Shown here in pieces: positions 18,801 through 25,582 of a stretch of 64,000 nucleotides of DNA. The notes below the pieces were generated by a model. It had not been told where the DNA came from and did not search any database. It was given only the letters and a program-made list of their open reading frames with translations. Origin of the DNA: Candidatus Goldiibacteriota bacterium HGW-Goldbacteria-1. GTDB lineage: Bacteria > Oederibacteriota > PGYV01. Each line of letters starts with the position of its first letter. Within the stretch, counting starts at the first letter, position 1. The DNA is taken from the NCBI GenBank assembly GCA_002839855.1, contig PGYV01000001.1, positions 210,439 to 274,438 of the forward strand, written 5' to 3'. The translations under genes and the position numbers were made by a program.

Positions 18801-19156
18801 TCTCCGTTTACATTATTATTTGCCTTGTACTCCGGCGGAGGAGACCATTCAGCAGCCCAGCAAAGCAGGTTTGAATAGGCAGCCTTAGCCGCTACAAGAT
18901 TGTTTACTTCAGCGGTGTGATTTCCGTTTGGGTCTATCCTGGCCCTTAACGATGAAATCCCGATATGCCCGTTTACATTGTCATCGGCAAAAAGGGTTGT
19001 TGCATTCCCTCCTGCCAAACCATACCATGCGCTTGATACGCCAATGGCACGGATGTACTGATACGTGGTGCCTGCATCAACGGTACATGTACCCGCATGC
19101 AGAACCGGAACAAACAACATCAAAAGCACAACCAACAACATACTGACTTTTTTCAT
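12830..19156 (-). CDS. Secreted xylan-degrading multienzyme: GH30-GH43-CBM6-GH10-CBM-malectin-CBM3-FlgD-like
   Basis: A 2108-residue exported protein combining three catalytic modules. A signal peptide (1-22) is followed by a GH30 domain (about 25-420; acid/base Glu166 in PQNEPNW, nucleophile about Glu262 in WETEIS), an Ig/PKD-like module (431-521), a GH43 domain (545-845; base Asp556 in TADPNACW, Asp673 in FDPGVF, acid Glu722 in YFEAPF), CBM6 (850-972), a GH10 xylanase (1017-1332; acid/base Glu1143 in WDVVNEA, nucleophile Glu1251 in TVTELD), a CBM4/9-like module (1333-1486), malectin (1518-1668), a Thr/Pro linker (1670-1827), CBM3 (1829-1980) and a FlgD/T9SS-like C-terminal domain (1990-2108). 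GH10 and GH30 would cut the xylan chain and GH43 would remove arabinose or xylose. CBM3 suggests cellulose anchoring. All listed catalytic residues are present. Start: ATG with GGGGAG upstream. Confidence 0.93.
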   Translation of the reverse strand: MKKVSMLLVVLLMLFVPVLHAGTCTVDAGTTYQYIRAIGVSSAWYGLAGGNATTLFADDNVNGHIGISSLRARIDPNGNHTAEVNNLVAAKAAYSNLLCWAAEWSPPPEYKANNNVNGDVPNNKFLGAESGAPNWADTGYANYLVSYIQYAKSRGIDLYAVSPQNEPNWNPDYESCLWTAGQFEVFVRAFKSALNAAGLTTKIMIPEPINPGGMNLAATAMNNPTTASYVGILGTHLYGAMPNPLSSYGFSQVTNQEFWETEISANTTDISGALQQAGWVQTCLVNASMNAFHYWWLQDMITNGQPNIKAYALGSYSKFIRPGYYRMAATASPTSGVQVSAFKNTNNSSPSKIVFVAINNNSSSVSQTFALNSVSVTSITPWITSASVNLVAQPAVSVSGNTFTYTLPARSIVSFVGTSAVGPTATNTPCAATAITPYLQVNGGAWTQASSATVASIPATVNLGPQPTTGGTWSWTGPNGFTSTLRELTAIPLSLGTNVFTATYTNACGAKSTQAFTITVQSGATNTPTTVVTPVNTPITTLFGGNPLMYQKYTADPNACWFNGRMYIYNSHDKDGATGYDITDVTLMSSDDLVNWTDEGETFKASSTTWAGLTYAPAAIYRNGYYYLYYGNGGGSIGVVRSTTPTGPWTDPVGRAIITGSTPGCSGMTYVFDPGVFVDDDGQAYMYFGGGGPGNLRVIKLNADMISISGSAVTIDAPRYFEAPFMNKRNGIYYLSYSTDFSASPAATIDYMTSSNPMTGFTHRGTILANPPDNCGNNNHASIVNIGDDWYIAYHTRRLSNTNLGNCNGIYQRSVALDRMYFNADGTIQKVVTTTTGVNALKLVNPYAVNKAVTMAKESGIQTETCSEGGLNVGFIENGDWIQVKNFDFGTGASSFEARVASAGAGGNIEIRVGSITGTIAGTCAVPVTGGWQTWQNVTCNVTGLSGVKDIFFKFTGGTGNLFNIYTYRFYPSGAVTPTNTAVVTSTFTRTNTPTNTQGTASPTPTRTPTIPVVTGGLRDLAAAKGMLFGAEAANSPLQSETIYRTTLAKEFNWLGGENEFKAYLWTAPYSYNFTTTDYYRNFRDANNMDMRGHVLVYYTVVPSWMSSGNYTSAQVSDMLKSYVQTISARYAGKMNQWDVVNEAVTDGAPYGYRSNDFWYQKLGDYIPNAFRWAREADPNAKLYYNDYGNEGLNGKSNYIYDMVKNLKAQNVPIDGVGWQCHVSSSWRLNDDIYENAQRLTALGLEITVTELDVAIPVPVDAAKLQSQAKAYADMTFFTMTHPNIKKMFLWGFTDKHSWIPGFTDGASDAALIFDTNYNKKPAYYAIQTVLGLNPVNGIYNGGFESSVYCFNEMSGGAIAEETSIVHSGSKSARVSNRSQAYQGIGQHILWYLLQNGQGTYSASTWARLASGTDNAKLTLYIKDDEGGKYISLGSAAANSTQWSQVSGSANVTWTGLLRVARLFVETDTTTGNFYVDDLTFAKQGASTPTPVLTATATATATLTATATATATPVTAATWRVLAGSETAYVDSKGFTWSADTNFDGGTAYSTTKTVSGALPASSDMALYQSERYGNPFTYTFNVPAGSYQVTLKMAETYFTAAGSRSFNVSVNGTEVMANYDIFAAAGADKAVDMVFNNIAPAGGKITIVFGPAAVDNAKVCAIQIIPQPVIVTATPTATNTSTNTATNTATKTATNTPTNTATNTAVPPTSTSTNTSVPPTNTATNTEVPPTSTGTIIPPTSTSTSTSTSVPPTSTSTNTSVPPTATSTNTSVPPTSTSTNTSVPPTATSTNTSVPPTATKTNTLVPPTSTATNTAVPPTATSTQVVVANFSIMLKNSDAENVSSPHPSFRVVNTGNAALNLNGMEVRYWINSDSASGQQVQGFIDWAGKLPQGSTITQNMSVSAVQTALGTQNYYISFKFNSSIVLAPNEFAEVQARFNKTDWSSMLQSNDWSFASSQVYARTDRMTAYVSGALVYGNEPSAQTTNLTASISSVLSYPNPAVSGGTTYLQYTVEGGAIQSQSADNKLMTVDDPNAVVTLGVYTAQGRLMWKQVVTGISNVCAGKHSIQWDGKSASGHKLAAGTYVLKVSIKSKGVENSKNFVILILN
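13678..14146 (-). repeat. Minisatellite encoding the Thr/Pro linker
   Basis: A coding tandem repeat of about 33 bp in the multienzyme gene. It encodes an 11-residue unit like STNTSVPPTAT, repeated with small changes (NTAVPPT, NTEVPPT, TGTIIPPT), after a shorter-period TNTA segment. Copies are similar at DNA level, so unit number could change by slippage or recombination. Confidence 0.88.
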
Positions 19157-19215
19157 TTTCCGCTCCCCTTTACTTTTATTTTTGTTTCATCTCAATTATT
19201 TTTAGTCTCACTTTT

Positions 19216-19331
19216 ATATGAACGTTCATATTTATTCCCTTAAAAAAACCTATTTGTATCTCCCTGTTATTTGCTGTATATGAACGTTCATACTTTAATA
19301 CAAATTTACACCCATAAACCATGTTTGTCAA
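19216..19331 (-). promoter_or_regulatory. Xylanase promoter with two LacI-type operators
   Basis: On the minus strand TTGACA (19326-19331) and TAAATT (19303-19308) are 17 bp apart. Two palindromes with the same core TATGAACGTTCATA follow: 19279-19292, just downstream of the predicted start site, and 19216-19231, 62 bp further on. The palindromic core with central CG is the usual form of LacI/GalR operators, and two sites near six helical turns apart fit looping repression. A LacI-family gene lies at 23772-24788. The untranslated leader would be about 140 nt. Confidence 0.85.
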
Positions 19332-19456
19332 GAATTATTTTAAAAAAATTTGCTTTTCCCCAAAAACACCCGGAATATGGCTGTTTTACACTACAGAATT
19401 AAGTTTATTTTTTATCAATTTACTTATGGAGGGTTGGTGATTCAGATAAAACTTAA

Positions 19457-19705
19457 TTACCGCTGTTTTGATTTGCACCCCAGCTTCTTTGCGAATTCAT
19501 CAAAATCAGTGGCGGTCTTTTTGCCATATTTAACATATTCCTCATGCATCATCAAATCCTCTTTGCGTGTCTCACGCTCAATCTCATTCTAAATGGCATT
19601 ACCCAGGAAAGCCCAGATTTCTATTCCCTTCTTTTCACAAAAATCCCGCATTAAATTCCTTTTAGTCTCCTCAATTTTAACTGTACACGAAACTAACTTA
19701 GCCAT
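19457..19705 (-). pseudogene. Broken ribbon-helix-helix antitoxin-like gene (in-frame TAG)
   Basis: From ATG at 19705 (ribosome binding site AGGGGGTGG) the frame reads MAKLVSCTVKIEETKRNL and continues for 38 codons to a TAG at 19589-19591. The same frame then continues with conserved sequence (NEIERETRKEDLMMHEEYVK, later DFDEFAKKLG) to TAA at 19457, 82 sense positions plus the internal stop. The two halves align along their length with the intact antitoxin at 51084-51350 (DFDEFAKKLG against NLDEFAESIG). No toxin partner follows. Amber readthrough or a sequencing error are alternatives. Confidence 0.8.
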
Positions 19706-19818
19706 CAAAACCACCCCCTATTTATTATCATCATCGGCATTATTAAACCATAAACACCCATACTTGGACAACCCGCTACAGTTATGTTATTTAATAATGT
19801 TTCAGAATGCGGTTAAAA

Positions 19819-22800
19819 CTATATGTGAGCAGCTTTTTTCCTCACATTTTTTATGGACTCATAAGTAATTATCTTATCAAATTGCTTATAATCACGATTT
19901 GATCTTATTCTTTCATTATTCTCATTATACTCTACGCACTTGCGTTCACCTTGAATTATCCAAATAAATTCCATTTTAGAACTCTTAAGATATGCATCCA
20001 ATTTGTCTTTTCGAATGAAAAGAAAGTCCTCTTGATTATTGAAATCTTTCTCTTTTTTTAAAGGAAATATAACAACATCACCATTGCTATTATAAAAGCT
20101 ATAATCTACTGGATTTATATATAACTTCAATTTTTTTGCCAATTGTTTATCGGGAACATATGGATGTGTTCCCTGATTTAAAATGCTATGATAATATTCC
20201 CATTCAAAGTTTTTATATGCATATCTAAATGGTATACTTCGAATATCTTTTTCAATCTTCACTTCATAATATTTACCTTTAATCTTCTTCAATCTGGATT
20301 CCATCGCAAACATATCTGCGATTGTCATGTTATTTTCTTTTAAAAAGTTTGATAGTTCTTCATTTTCAACATTAGCATCTTTTGAAGGTGGTATTCTTTC
20401 AATTAACATTCTTCTTTCCTTTAAAATGAGTTCCAGGTAGTCAGTATTCGTTTTTCTATAATATTTGTGCCATGGTATTTCACCAGCATAAGTATATGTG
20501 TCACTTGGCACATCACCTCCGCCTAATTCAAATTGCATTTTACTATTTCCGAATTCCTTTAAATCTTTTGCTGTTTCCTTACTTATGAATGCCCCTTTAG
20601 TATAAATGTGAATATATCTTTTATCTTTTTTAGACTCTTGTACTATTAAACCACCTAACAGTACCCATTCATGACCAAAATTTTTAATACTATTAGGAAC
20701 TAATAAATCATTAAGTTTTGGCACAGATTTCTGATTCAACCATTTTTCTATTGATGAAATGTTATCTCCCAAATAGGACCACTTCATGAAATCCGGTTCC
20801 CTTGGAAACTCAGGAAAACTCGGATCAACTCCACAATCAGACAAGCGTTCAGGCCCATAATCATCTTTTATAACACCCATATCTTTTCGATAACCATATA
20901 ATTCAAAAAATGATATCCAAGCATACTTTTTGCCATATCTTTCAATCTTTACATTCTCATCAGTTCGCCAACTATCAGTAGCAATCTCTTGATCAACCTT
21001 TGAAAATTTCTCAAGCGAATAACCAAGGTTATATATACGCCACCAAATATTTTGCAAAATTAATTTATAATCATTATTACTATTATCATAATTCCTTCTG
21101 GTTGGCGATAAACGTCCTAATGTATAGTTTTTAAAATCCATGCCCAACGGACAATCCCCACCTCTATATTTATTTTCATCTCTATCTTTTGCTTTCCCCC
21201 ATTTTCTGCAACTTCCACCTTTAAAAGGTTTTATCAACCTTGAATATACTATTTGTTTGTTTTTCCCGCATACTTTTGACGTTAATTCAATAATACCTAA
21301 TGCAGAATCTCTTAAGAGAATATTTGTAGTAGCAAATTCAGAACTCTTACAAAACATTTGTCTATAAATTTTAGGAATCAATTTATTAACTTTAAATATT
21401 TTCTTTCTTCCCTTTTTACTATGTACTAATCTCATTAAAGTTCCATAACTCGCAGAAAACATTCTTTCAACAATATATGGATCATTAATATTTAGACTAT
21501 TGATTGTTTTCTTCAACAAAGCTTCGGGATTTCTTATGCCTAAATATACAAGCGATCTTGTAGCCTTATCTCTTAACGATCTATTTGTTGATGATAAAAC
21601 CCACGTAAGCACATCAATATATAGTGATAGGTATCTTTTAGAGACTTTATTATGATTAATTTCTATCCAGGTAATAAGTTTTTGAATTGCTGAAGACTCA
21701 TATTCATTTCTAAGGTATTCTGTCCAAAATAAATCTCTATCAATTAAATCCATTGAAAAAAGCCATTTATATAACTTTTCATTAAAGCGATGGTTCTTAA
21801 CGGCCAAAGTTATAATAGAATCCAATGCTTTAAACCGTAATTGTTGATTTTTTAAAAATAAGTTCAAATATTTACTAGTTCTTTTTGTAATAAAGTTAAT
21901 TGGTCTCCAAGCCAATCCCCTAATAAAAGATTCACAATACATATAACTTATCTTTTTCCAATCTAGCAAATCAAATATTTCATTTTTATTTTCATCCCTA
22001 ATCGGAAATTCTAACATAATTGCTTCTGCAAGATTTATATATTCGCCATAATTAGATTCACAAAATATTTTTCCTAAAAAACCTTGTTTTAGAGCATTCT
22101 TTTTTTCAGTAATGTTTTTCTCCGTTAATTCCATCTTGAGAATTGATCTTGCTATCAAATGATCAGATACTTTTTGATATGGAAATTTAATCACTTCCAC
22201 CCATGAATTATCTCCTTCATAAATACAAGTTTTAATAAACATACCTTCGGAACAACATTTTTTTATAAATATATCCTTTTCTGACGTCGTCATTGGTGTT
22301 AGCATTTTTAAATCATTAAATTCAGAAGGATTTATATAGTCACGTTGTTTTGCAGACATGACATCTGCAACTTCCTTTGCAACCAGCCAGCAAAAATCCC
22401 TTTTTGACGAGAAAGCACTTACAAAACTGCCTCCAACCCTTTCATAAAATTGTTCCAAGATAAAAGTCATACTCTTTTGTCCAGAACATATCGAATTTAA
22501 TTCTTTTGATTTATGTTTCTTTTCGTGCAAGAAACTAAGTGATTCAGTAAATAATTTTAGAAATAGTGGATTACTATACTCATCTTCCAGCAAAGGCACT
22601 TCAGGGGCTGGAACTTTCTTCCATTTAAAAAAAGCCTGTTGCGCATCAAATTCAATTTTACGAAATCCAAAATGTTTGATCGGAGCAATTAGAGTGCCGT
22701 TGACTTTTGTTAATAATAGTTTTTCATATGGTGTACGACAACTTAGAACCAGCCCTATACCCTTATACAAACTCATTTTTTGTATTAAGTTTTTTAGCTG

Positions 22801-23658
22801 TTTCTCCCATTCCTGAATAGAACTATCATTGATTGCATCTACTATCAACAACGAACGCATTTTGTTAGTTTTTGCATAGTCACTCATCTGTTTTAAAAAA
22901 GTATCTACTGTCATATTGTATCCATTTACTTTTACAATATTTTCTAGAATATCCCCTTCAACATTTAAATTTTCAGCTAATGTTATAACTGACATTGCTC
23001 CTTGTTCTACATTTCTTAAAGCTAAGTCACACAAGGTATGTGTTTTACCTATTCCAGCCTCTCCGTAAATTAAAACAAATGGTTTATTATGTATATCTGA
23101 GCCGTATTCGGTTAAAAAAATATAAAACATTTCTGTAACTTCCATTACATCTCTTAACGACGAAATAACCCCTTCATAATTATTATTTAAATCAGATTTA
23201 TCGACTTTTTGAGGAGCAATTCTTTCTTCTTTTTTTCTCATACGAGAACTCATAATAATTTTATCAAGCCTCTCTTTCCCAATCTTCAGTTCTTCTAATA
23301 TATCATTTAATTCAACGTCATGAAAAAGTCCAATATTGTTTCTAATAATAATTATAGTTTGTATTATTGATTTTAGATTCTTTTGACTTAAACACAAGGC
23401 GTCTTTTTCTTGGTCTGAAAGTATCGAATTTTCGCTATCAAAAATATAAAGTTTTAACGTTTCTTTTGCTTTCTTTTCAATCACGTTTAAAGTTTCAATA
23501 AATTCTCCTTTTTGAAACAAACTATCAAAAAGATTTTCAAATTTCGCAATATGCAAATTAGGAGACATTTTGTCTAAGGCAGGAGTATATCTTGGACCAG
23601 CTTGTTTTAATGCTGCATTTATATTTTTCCGACAACTTTTCAAAGTAATTTTATTCAA
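19819..23658 (-). CDS. STAND/NACHT-type ATPase, candidate defence protein
   Basis: A very large (about 1279 residues) signal-transduction ATPase. Near the N-terminus is the motif AGPRYTP (about 20-26) that I recall from a family of bacterial STAND proteins. The NTPase core has Walker A GEAGIGKT (199-206), Walker B LLIVDAIND (about 270-278) and a sensor SCRTP (306-310). The C-terminal 900 residues are a helical, repeat-like region without a recognisable effector. Such proteins include phage sensors (Avs-type), but here no nuclease, TIR or protease domain can be seen. I chose the TTG at 23658, which has GGAG 8 nt upstream. The gene is clearly richer in A+T than its neighbours, suggesting transfer. 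Confidence 0.72.
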   Translation of the reverse strand: MNKITLKSCRKNINAALKQAGPRYTPALDKMSPNLHIAKFENLFDSLFQKGEFIETLNVIEKKAKETLKLYIFDSENSILSDQEKDALCLSQKNLKSIIQTIIIIRNNIGLFHDVELNDILEELKIGKERLDKIIMSSRMRKKEERIAPQKVDKSDLNNNYEGVISSLRDVMEVTEMFYIFLTEYGSDIHNKPFVLIYGEAGIGKTHTLCDLALRNVEQGAMSVITLAENLNVEGDILENIVKVNGYNMTVDTFLKQMSDYAKTNKMRSLLIVDAINDSSIQEWEKQLKNLIQKMSLYKGIGLVLSCRTPYEKLLLTKVNGTLIAPIKHFGFRKIEFDAQQAFFKWKKVPAPEVPLLEDEYSNPLFLKLFTESLSFLHEKKHKSKELNSICSGQKSMTFILEQFYERVGGSFVSAFSSKRDFCWLVAKEVADVMSAKQRDYINPSEFNDLKMLTPMTTSEKDIFIKKCCSEGMFIKTCIYEGDNSWVEVIKFPYQKVSDHLIARSILKMELTEKNITEKKNALKQGFLGKIFCESNYGEYINLAEAIMLEFPIRDENKNEIFDLLDWKKISYMYCESFIRGLAWRPINFITKRTSKYLNLFLKNQQLRFKALDSIITLAVKNHRFNEKLYKWLFSMDLIDRDLFWTEYLRNEYESSAIQKLITWIEINHNKVSKRYLSLYIDVLTWVLSSTNRSLRDKATRSLVYLGIRNPEALLKKTINSLNINDPYIVERMFSASYGTLMRLVHSKKGRKKIFKVNKLIPKIYRQMFCKSSEFATTNILLRDSALGIIELTSKVCGKNKQIVYSRLIKPFKGGSCRKWGKAKDRDENKYRGGDCPLGMDFKNYTLGRLSPTRRNYDNSNNDYKLILQNIWWRIYNLGYSLEKFSKVDQEIATDSWRTDENVKIERYGKKYAWISFFELYGYRKDMGVIKDDYGPERLSDCGVDPSFPEFPREPDFMKWSYLGDNISSIEKWLNQKSVPKLNDLLVPNSIKNFGHEWVLLGGLIVQESKKDKRYIHIYTKGAFISKETAKDLKEFGNSKMQFELGGGDVPSDTYTYAGEIPWHKYYRKTNTDYLELILKERRMLIERIPPSKDANVENEELSNFLKENNMTIADMFAMESRLKKIKGKYYEVKIEKDIRSIPFRYAYKNFEWEYYHSILNQGTHPYVPDKQLAKKLKLYINPVDYSFYNSNGDVVIFPLKKEKDFNNQEDFLFIRKDKLDAYLKSSKMEFIWIIQGERKCVEYNENNERIRSNRDYKQFDKIITYESIKNVRKKAAHI

Positions 23659-23771
23659 TTCTATTGCTCCAAAATTAACATATATTATTTTTAAGAAACA
23701 CGGCAAGATACTCTAAGTGTCTGATCAAAATATCTCACAAACTGAGTGTTTTACCATATTCACCAAATCCC

Positions 23772-24788
23772 TTACGCGGATTCTCTTTTTACAAGCTCCG
23801 GTTCAAATACAAGATTCTTGGGGGTGGTAAGTTTGCCCTGCATGGCTTCAAGGGTTATCACAAACGCCTCGTTTCCCATTCTCTCCACAGGGTGCCTTAC
23901 AGTAGTCAGCGACGGCGTAAACGCTGACGCTACGGGTATGTCGTCATACCCTATAACCGCAATGTCTTCCGGTACGCGAAGCCCCGCTTCTTTTACCGCG
24001 TTTATCGCGCCAATTGCCGTGCTGTCGCCCGCGCCGCAGAATATCGCGTCAATGTCTTTATGCGACTTTAAAAGGTTCTGCGTTATCGCGCGTCCTTCAT
24101 TTATATAATTGTTATTTACCTCTGCCATAATCTCATCGCGGACTGAAATGCCGCGGCCTACAAGCGCCTTTTTATAACCTTCTTCCCTTTCTATTATAGA
24201 AGGCCATGTCTCGCCGCCTGTTTTTGCCATTCCAATGTACGCTATATTGCGCCTTCCTTTATTTATAAGGTAATCAGCCGCCGTAAAAGCGCCTTTTTCA
24301 TTGTCGCATTTAACGCTATGCGCGCCATCCATACACCCGTCTATTAAAATCAGCGGCACCCCTGCTTTTTTTAACTTTTCCATATGCCCCTGTTCCGGTT
24401 TTATGCCAAGCATAATTATAGCGTCTGCTTTTCTGTTTAAAATTATGGAATCAATTATCTGATCTTTAAACGCGCCTTCGCCCCTTGTGGAATACGGTAT
24501 CAGGTCATAGTTCGCGGACAACCCTGCTAAGTGCACGCCGTCTTCAATTTCGCGCAGTATATTCATTCCAAACACTGAAGTAAACCGCGTGCTGATAAAC
24601 GCTATTGAATCCGCCTTTGCGCCCACTAACGCCCTGGCGGTTTTGTTCGGCCTGTACTGAAGTTCTTCTATTGCCTTTAAAACCCTTTCTTTTGTAGCGG
24701 GCGCCACTTTATCCACGCCATTGACCACAAAAGATACCGTGTTGTATGAAACACCCGCGATTTTCGCGACGTCTTTTATAGTTGCCAT
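23772..24788 (-). CDS. LacI/GalR-family transcriptional regulator
   Basis: A 338-residue regulator. The N-terminal helix-turn-helix reads IKDVAKIAGVSYNTVSFVVN (4-23), followed by the hinge helix motif YRPNKTARAL, and a periplasmic-binding-protein-like effector domain (about 60-335) with the typical DAIIMLGI, IGYDDIPVASAFTPSLTTVRHP. Effectors are usually sugars. Its ATG follows the stop of the RsbW-like gene directly, so it is the last gene of the operon starting at 30544. The paired TATGAACGTTCATA sites before the xylan multienzyme are the obvious predicted targets. Confidence 0.94.
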   Translation of the reverse strand: MATIKDVAKIAGVSYNTVSFVVNGVDKVAPATKERVLKAIEELQYRPNKTARALVGAKADSIAFISTRFTSVFGMNILREIEDGVHLAGLSANYDLIPYSTRGEGAFKDQIIDSIILNRKADAIIMLGIKPEQGHMEKLKKAGVPLILIDGCMDGAHSVKCDNEKGAFTAADYLINKGRRNIAYIGMAKTGGETWPSIIEREEGYKKALVGRGISVRDEIMAEVNNNYINEGRAITQNLLKSHKDIDAIFCGAGDSTAIGAINAVKEAGLRVPEDIAVIGYDDIPVASAFTPSLTTVRHPVERMGNEAFVITLEAMQGKLTTPKNLVFEPELVKRESA

Positions 24789-25232
24789 TTATTTGTTTAC
24801 CTTCCCTTTTTTATTCTGCATTATTATAAAGGTATTCTCATTATAATTTTTTCTTCTTTTGTACAAAACCCTGTCGCAAAGGGCTTTTATTGTCTTTATT
24901 CCCATTTTGCCGCCCAGCCCTCTTTTAATCCTGCGCGATGTATCCGGAATTTCATACGCCGTCATGTCAAACCGCGGCGCGGAATCCAATACCGTTATTT
25001 TTGCGGCCGGATAATTAAGCTTCATTATAATATCTATCTTCCCGGGCTTCTCCGCGTACGCGTGTTTTATCAGATTTTCGCAGTGCTCTGTTATTGACAC
25101 TTTCAGCGCGGATATTTTATCCTGCGCAAAACCGTGATTCTTCATGGCATCGTTTATAAATTTCCTTATCACACCCAGGTTCTGCGCTTTTGCTTCCACT
25201 TTTAATTCGGATATTTCAGCTTTATTTGGCAT
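24789..25232 (-). CDS. RsbW/SpoIIAB-like serine kinase (HATPase), anti-sigma/partner-switch component
   Basis: A 147-residue GHKL ATPase of the RsbW group. Residues about 38-60 (SALKVSITEHCENLIKHAY) hold the N-box with Glu and Asn, VLDSAPRFD is the G1-type box, and GLGGKMGIKTI is the glycine-rich lid. In partner-switching systems such kinases phosphorylate a STAS antagonist and sequester a sigma factor or other target. The ATG at 25232 overlaps the STAS gene by 11 bp, so translation is coupled; a further in-frame start at 25262 lies deeper in that gene. No sigma factor is encoded nearby. Confidence 0.85.
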   Translation of the reverse strand: MPNKAEISELKVEAKAQNLGVIRKFINDAMKNHGFAQDKISALKVSITEHCENLIKHAYAEKPGKIDIIMKLNYPAAKITVLDSAPRFDMTAYEIPDTSRRIKRGLGGKMGIKTIKALCDRVLYKRRKNYNENTFIIMQNKKGKVNK

Positions 25233-25569
25233 AGCTGTCCAGTGCCTCTTTAACCGTTTCATAACTTTCTATCACTCCGTCAATTCCCACAAGGCTGTAC
25301 ACCCTTTTCGCGTCCGGCTGCATGGCCGCAAGTTTCATTTCACTGCCTTCTGCCTGTAATTCTTTGAATTCATTTAAAAATGCGGTCCAGCCGGCCGAAC
25401 TTATAAAATCAAGCTGCTTCATATCCGCCACATATTTCGCTTTCTTATGCTTAGACGATATTTCTTTAAAGCCCAGCGTAAAAGCCGCCACCGACGAAGA
25501 GTCCAGTTCGCCGTAAACCCGCACAATTATTATTTCTCCGTCCGCGTTTTCCCTGATTTCAAATGGCAT
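25222..25569 (-). CDS. STAS-domain anti-sigma factor antagonist
   Basis: A 115-residue STAS protein of the SpoIIAA/RsbV type. GELDSSSVAAF marks strand 2/helix 1, and QLDFISSAGW (about 52-61) carries the serine that kinases of this system phosphorylate. It lies between its predicted phosphatase (13 bp upstream) and kinase (11-bp overlap), a complete partner-switching triplet. The C-terminal half is somewhat longer than the shortest antagonists but within family range. Confidence 0.92.
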   Translation of the reverse strand: MPFEIRENADGEIIIVRVYGELDSSSVAAFTLGFKEISSKHKKAKYVADMKQLDFISSAGWTAFLNEFKELQAEGSEMKLAAMQPDAKRVYSLVGIDGVIESYETVKEALDSYAK

Positions 25570-25582
25570 TTTATTACCTCCG

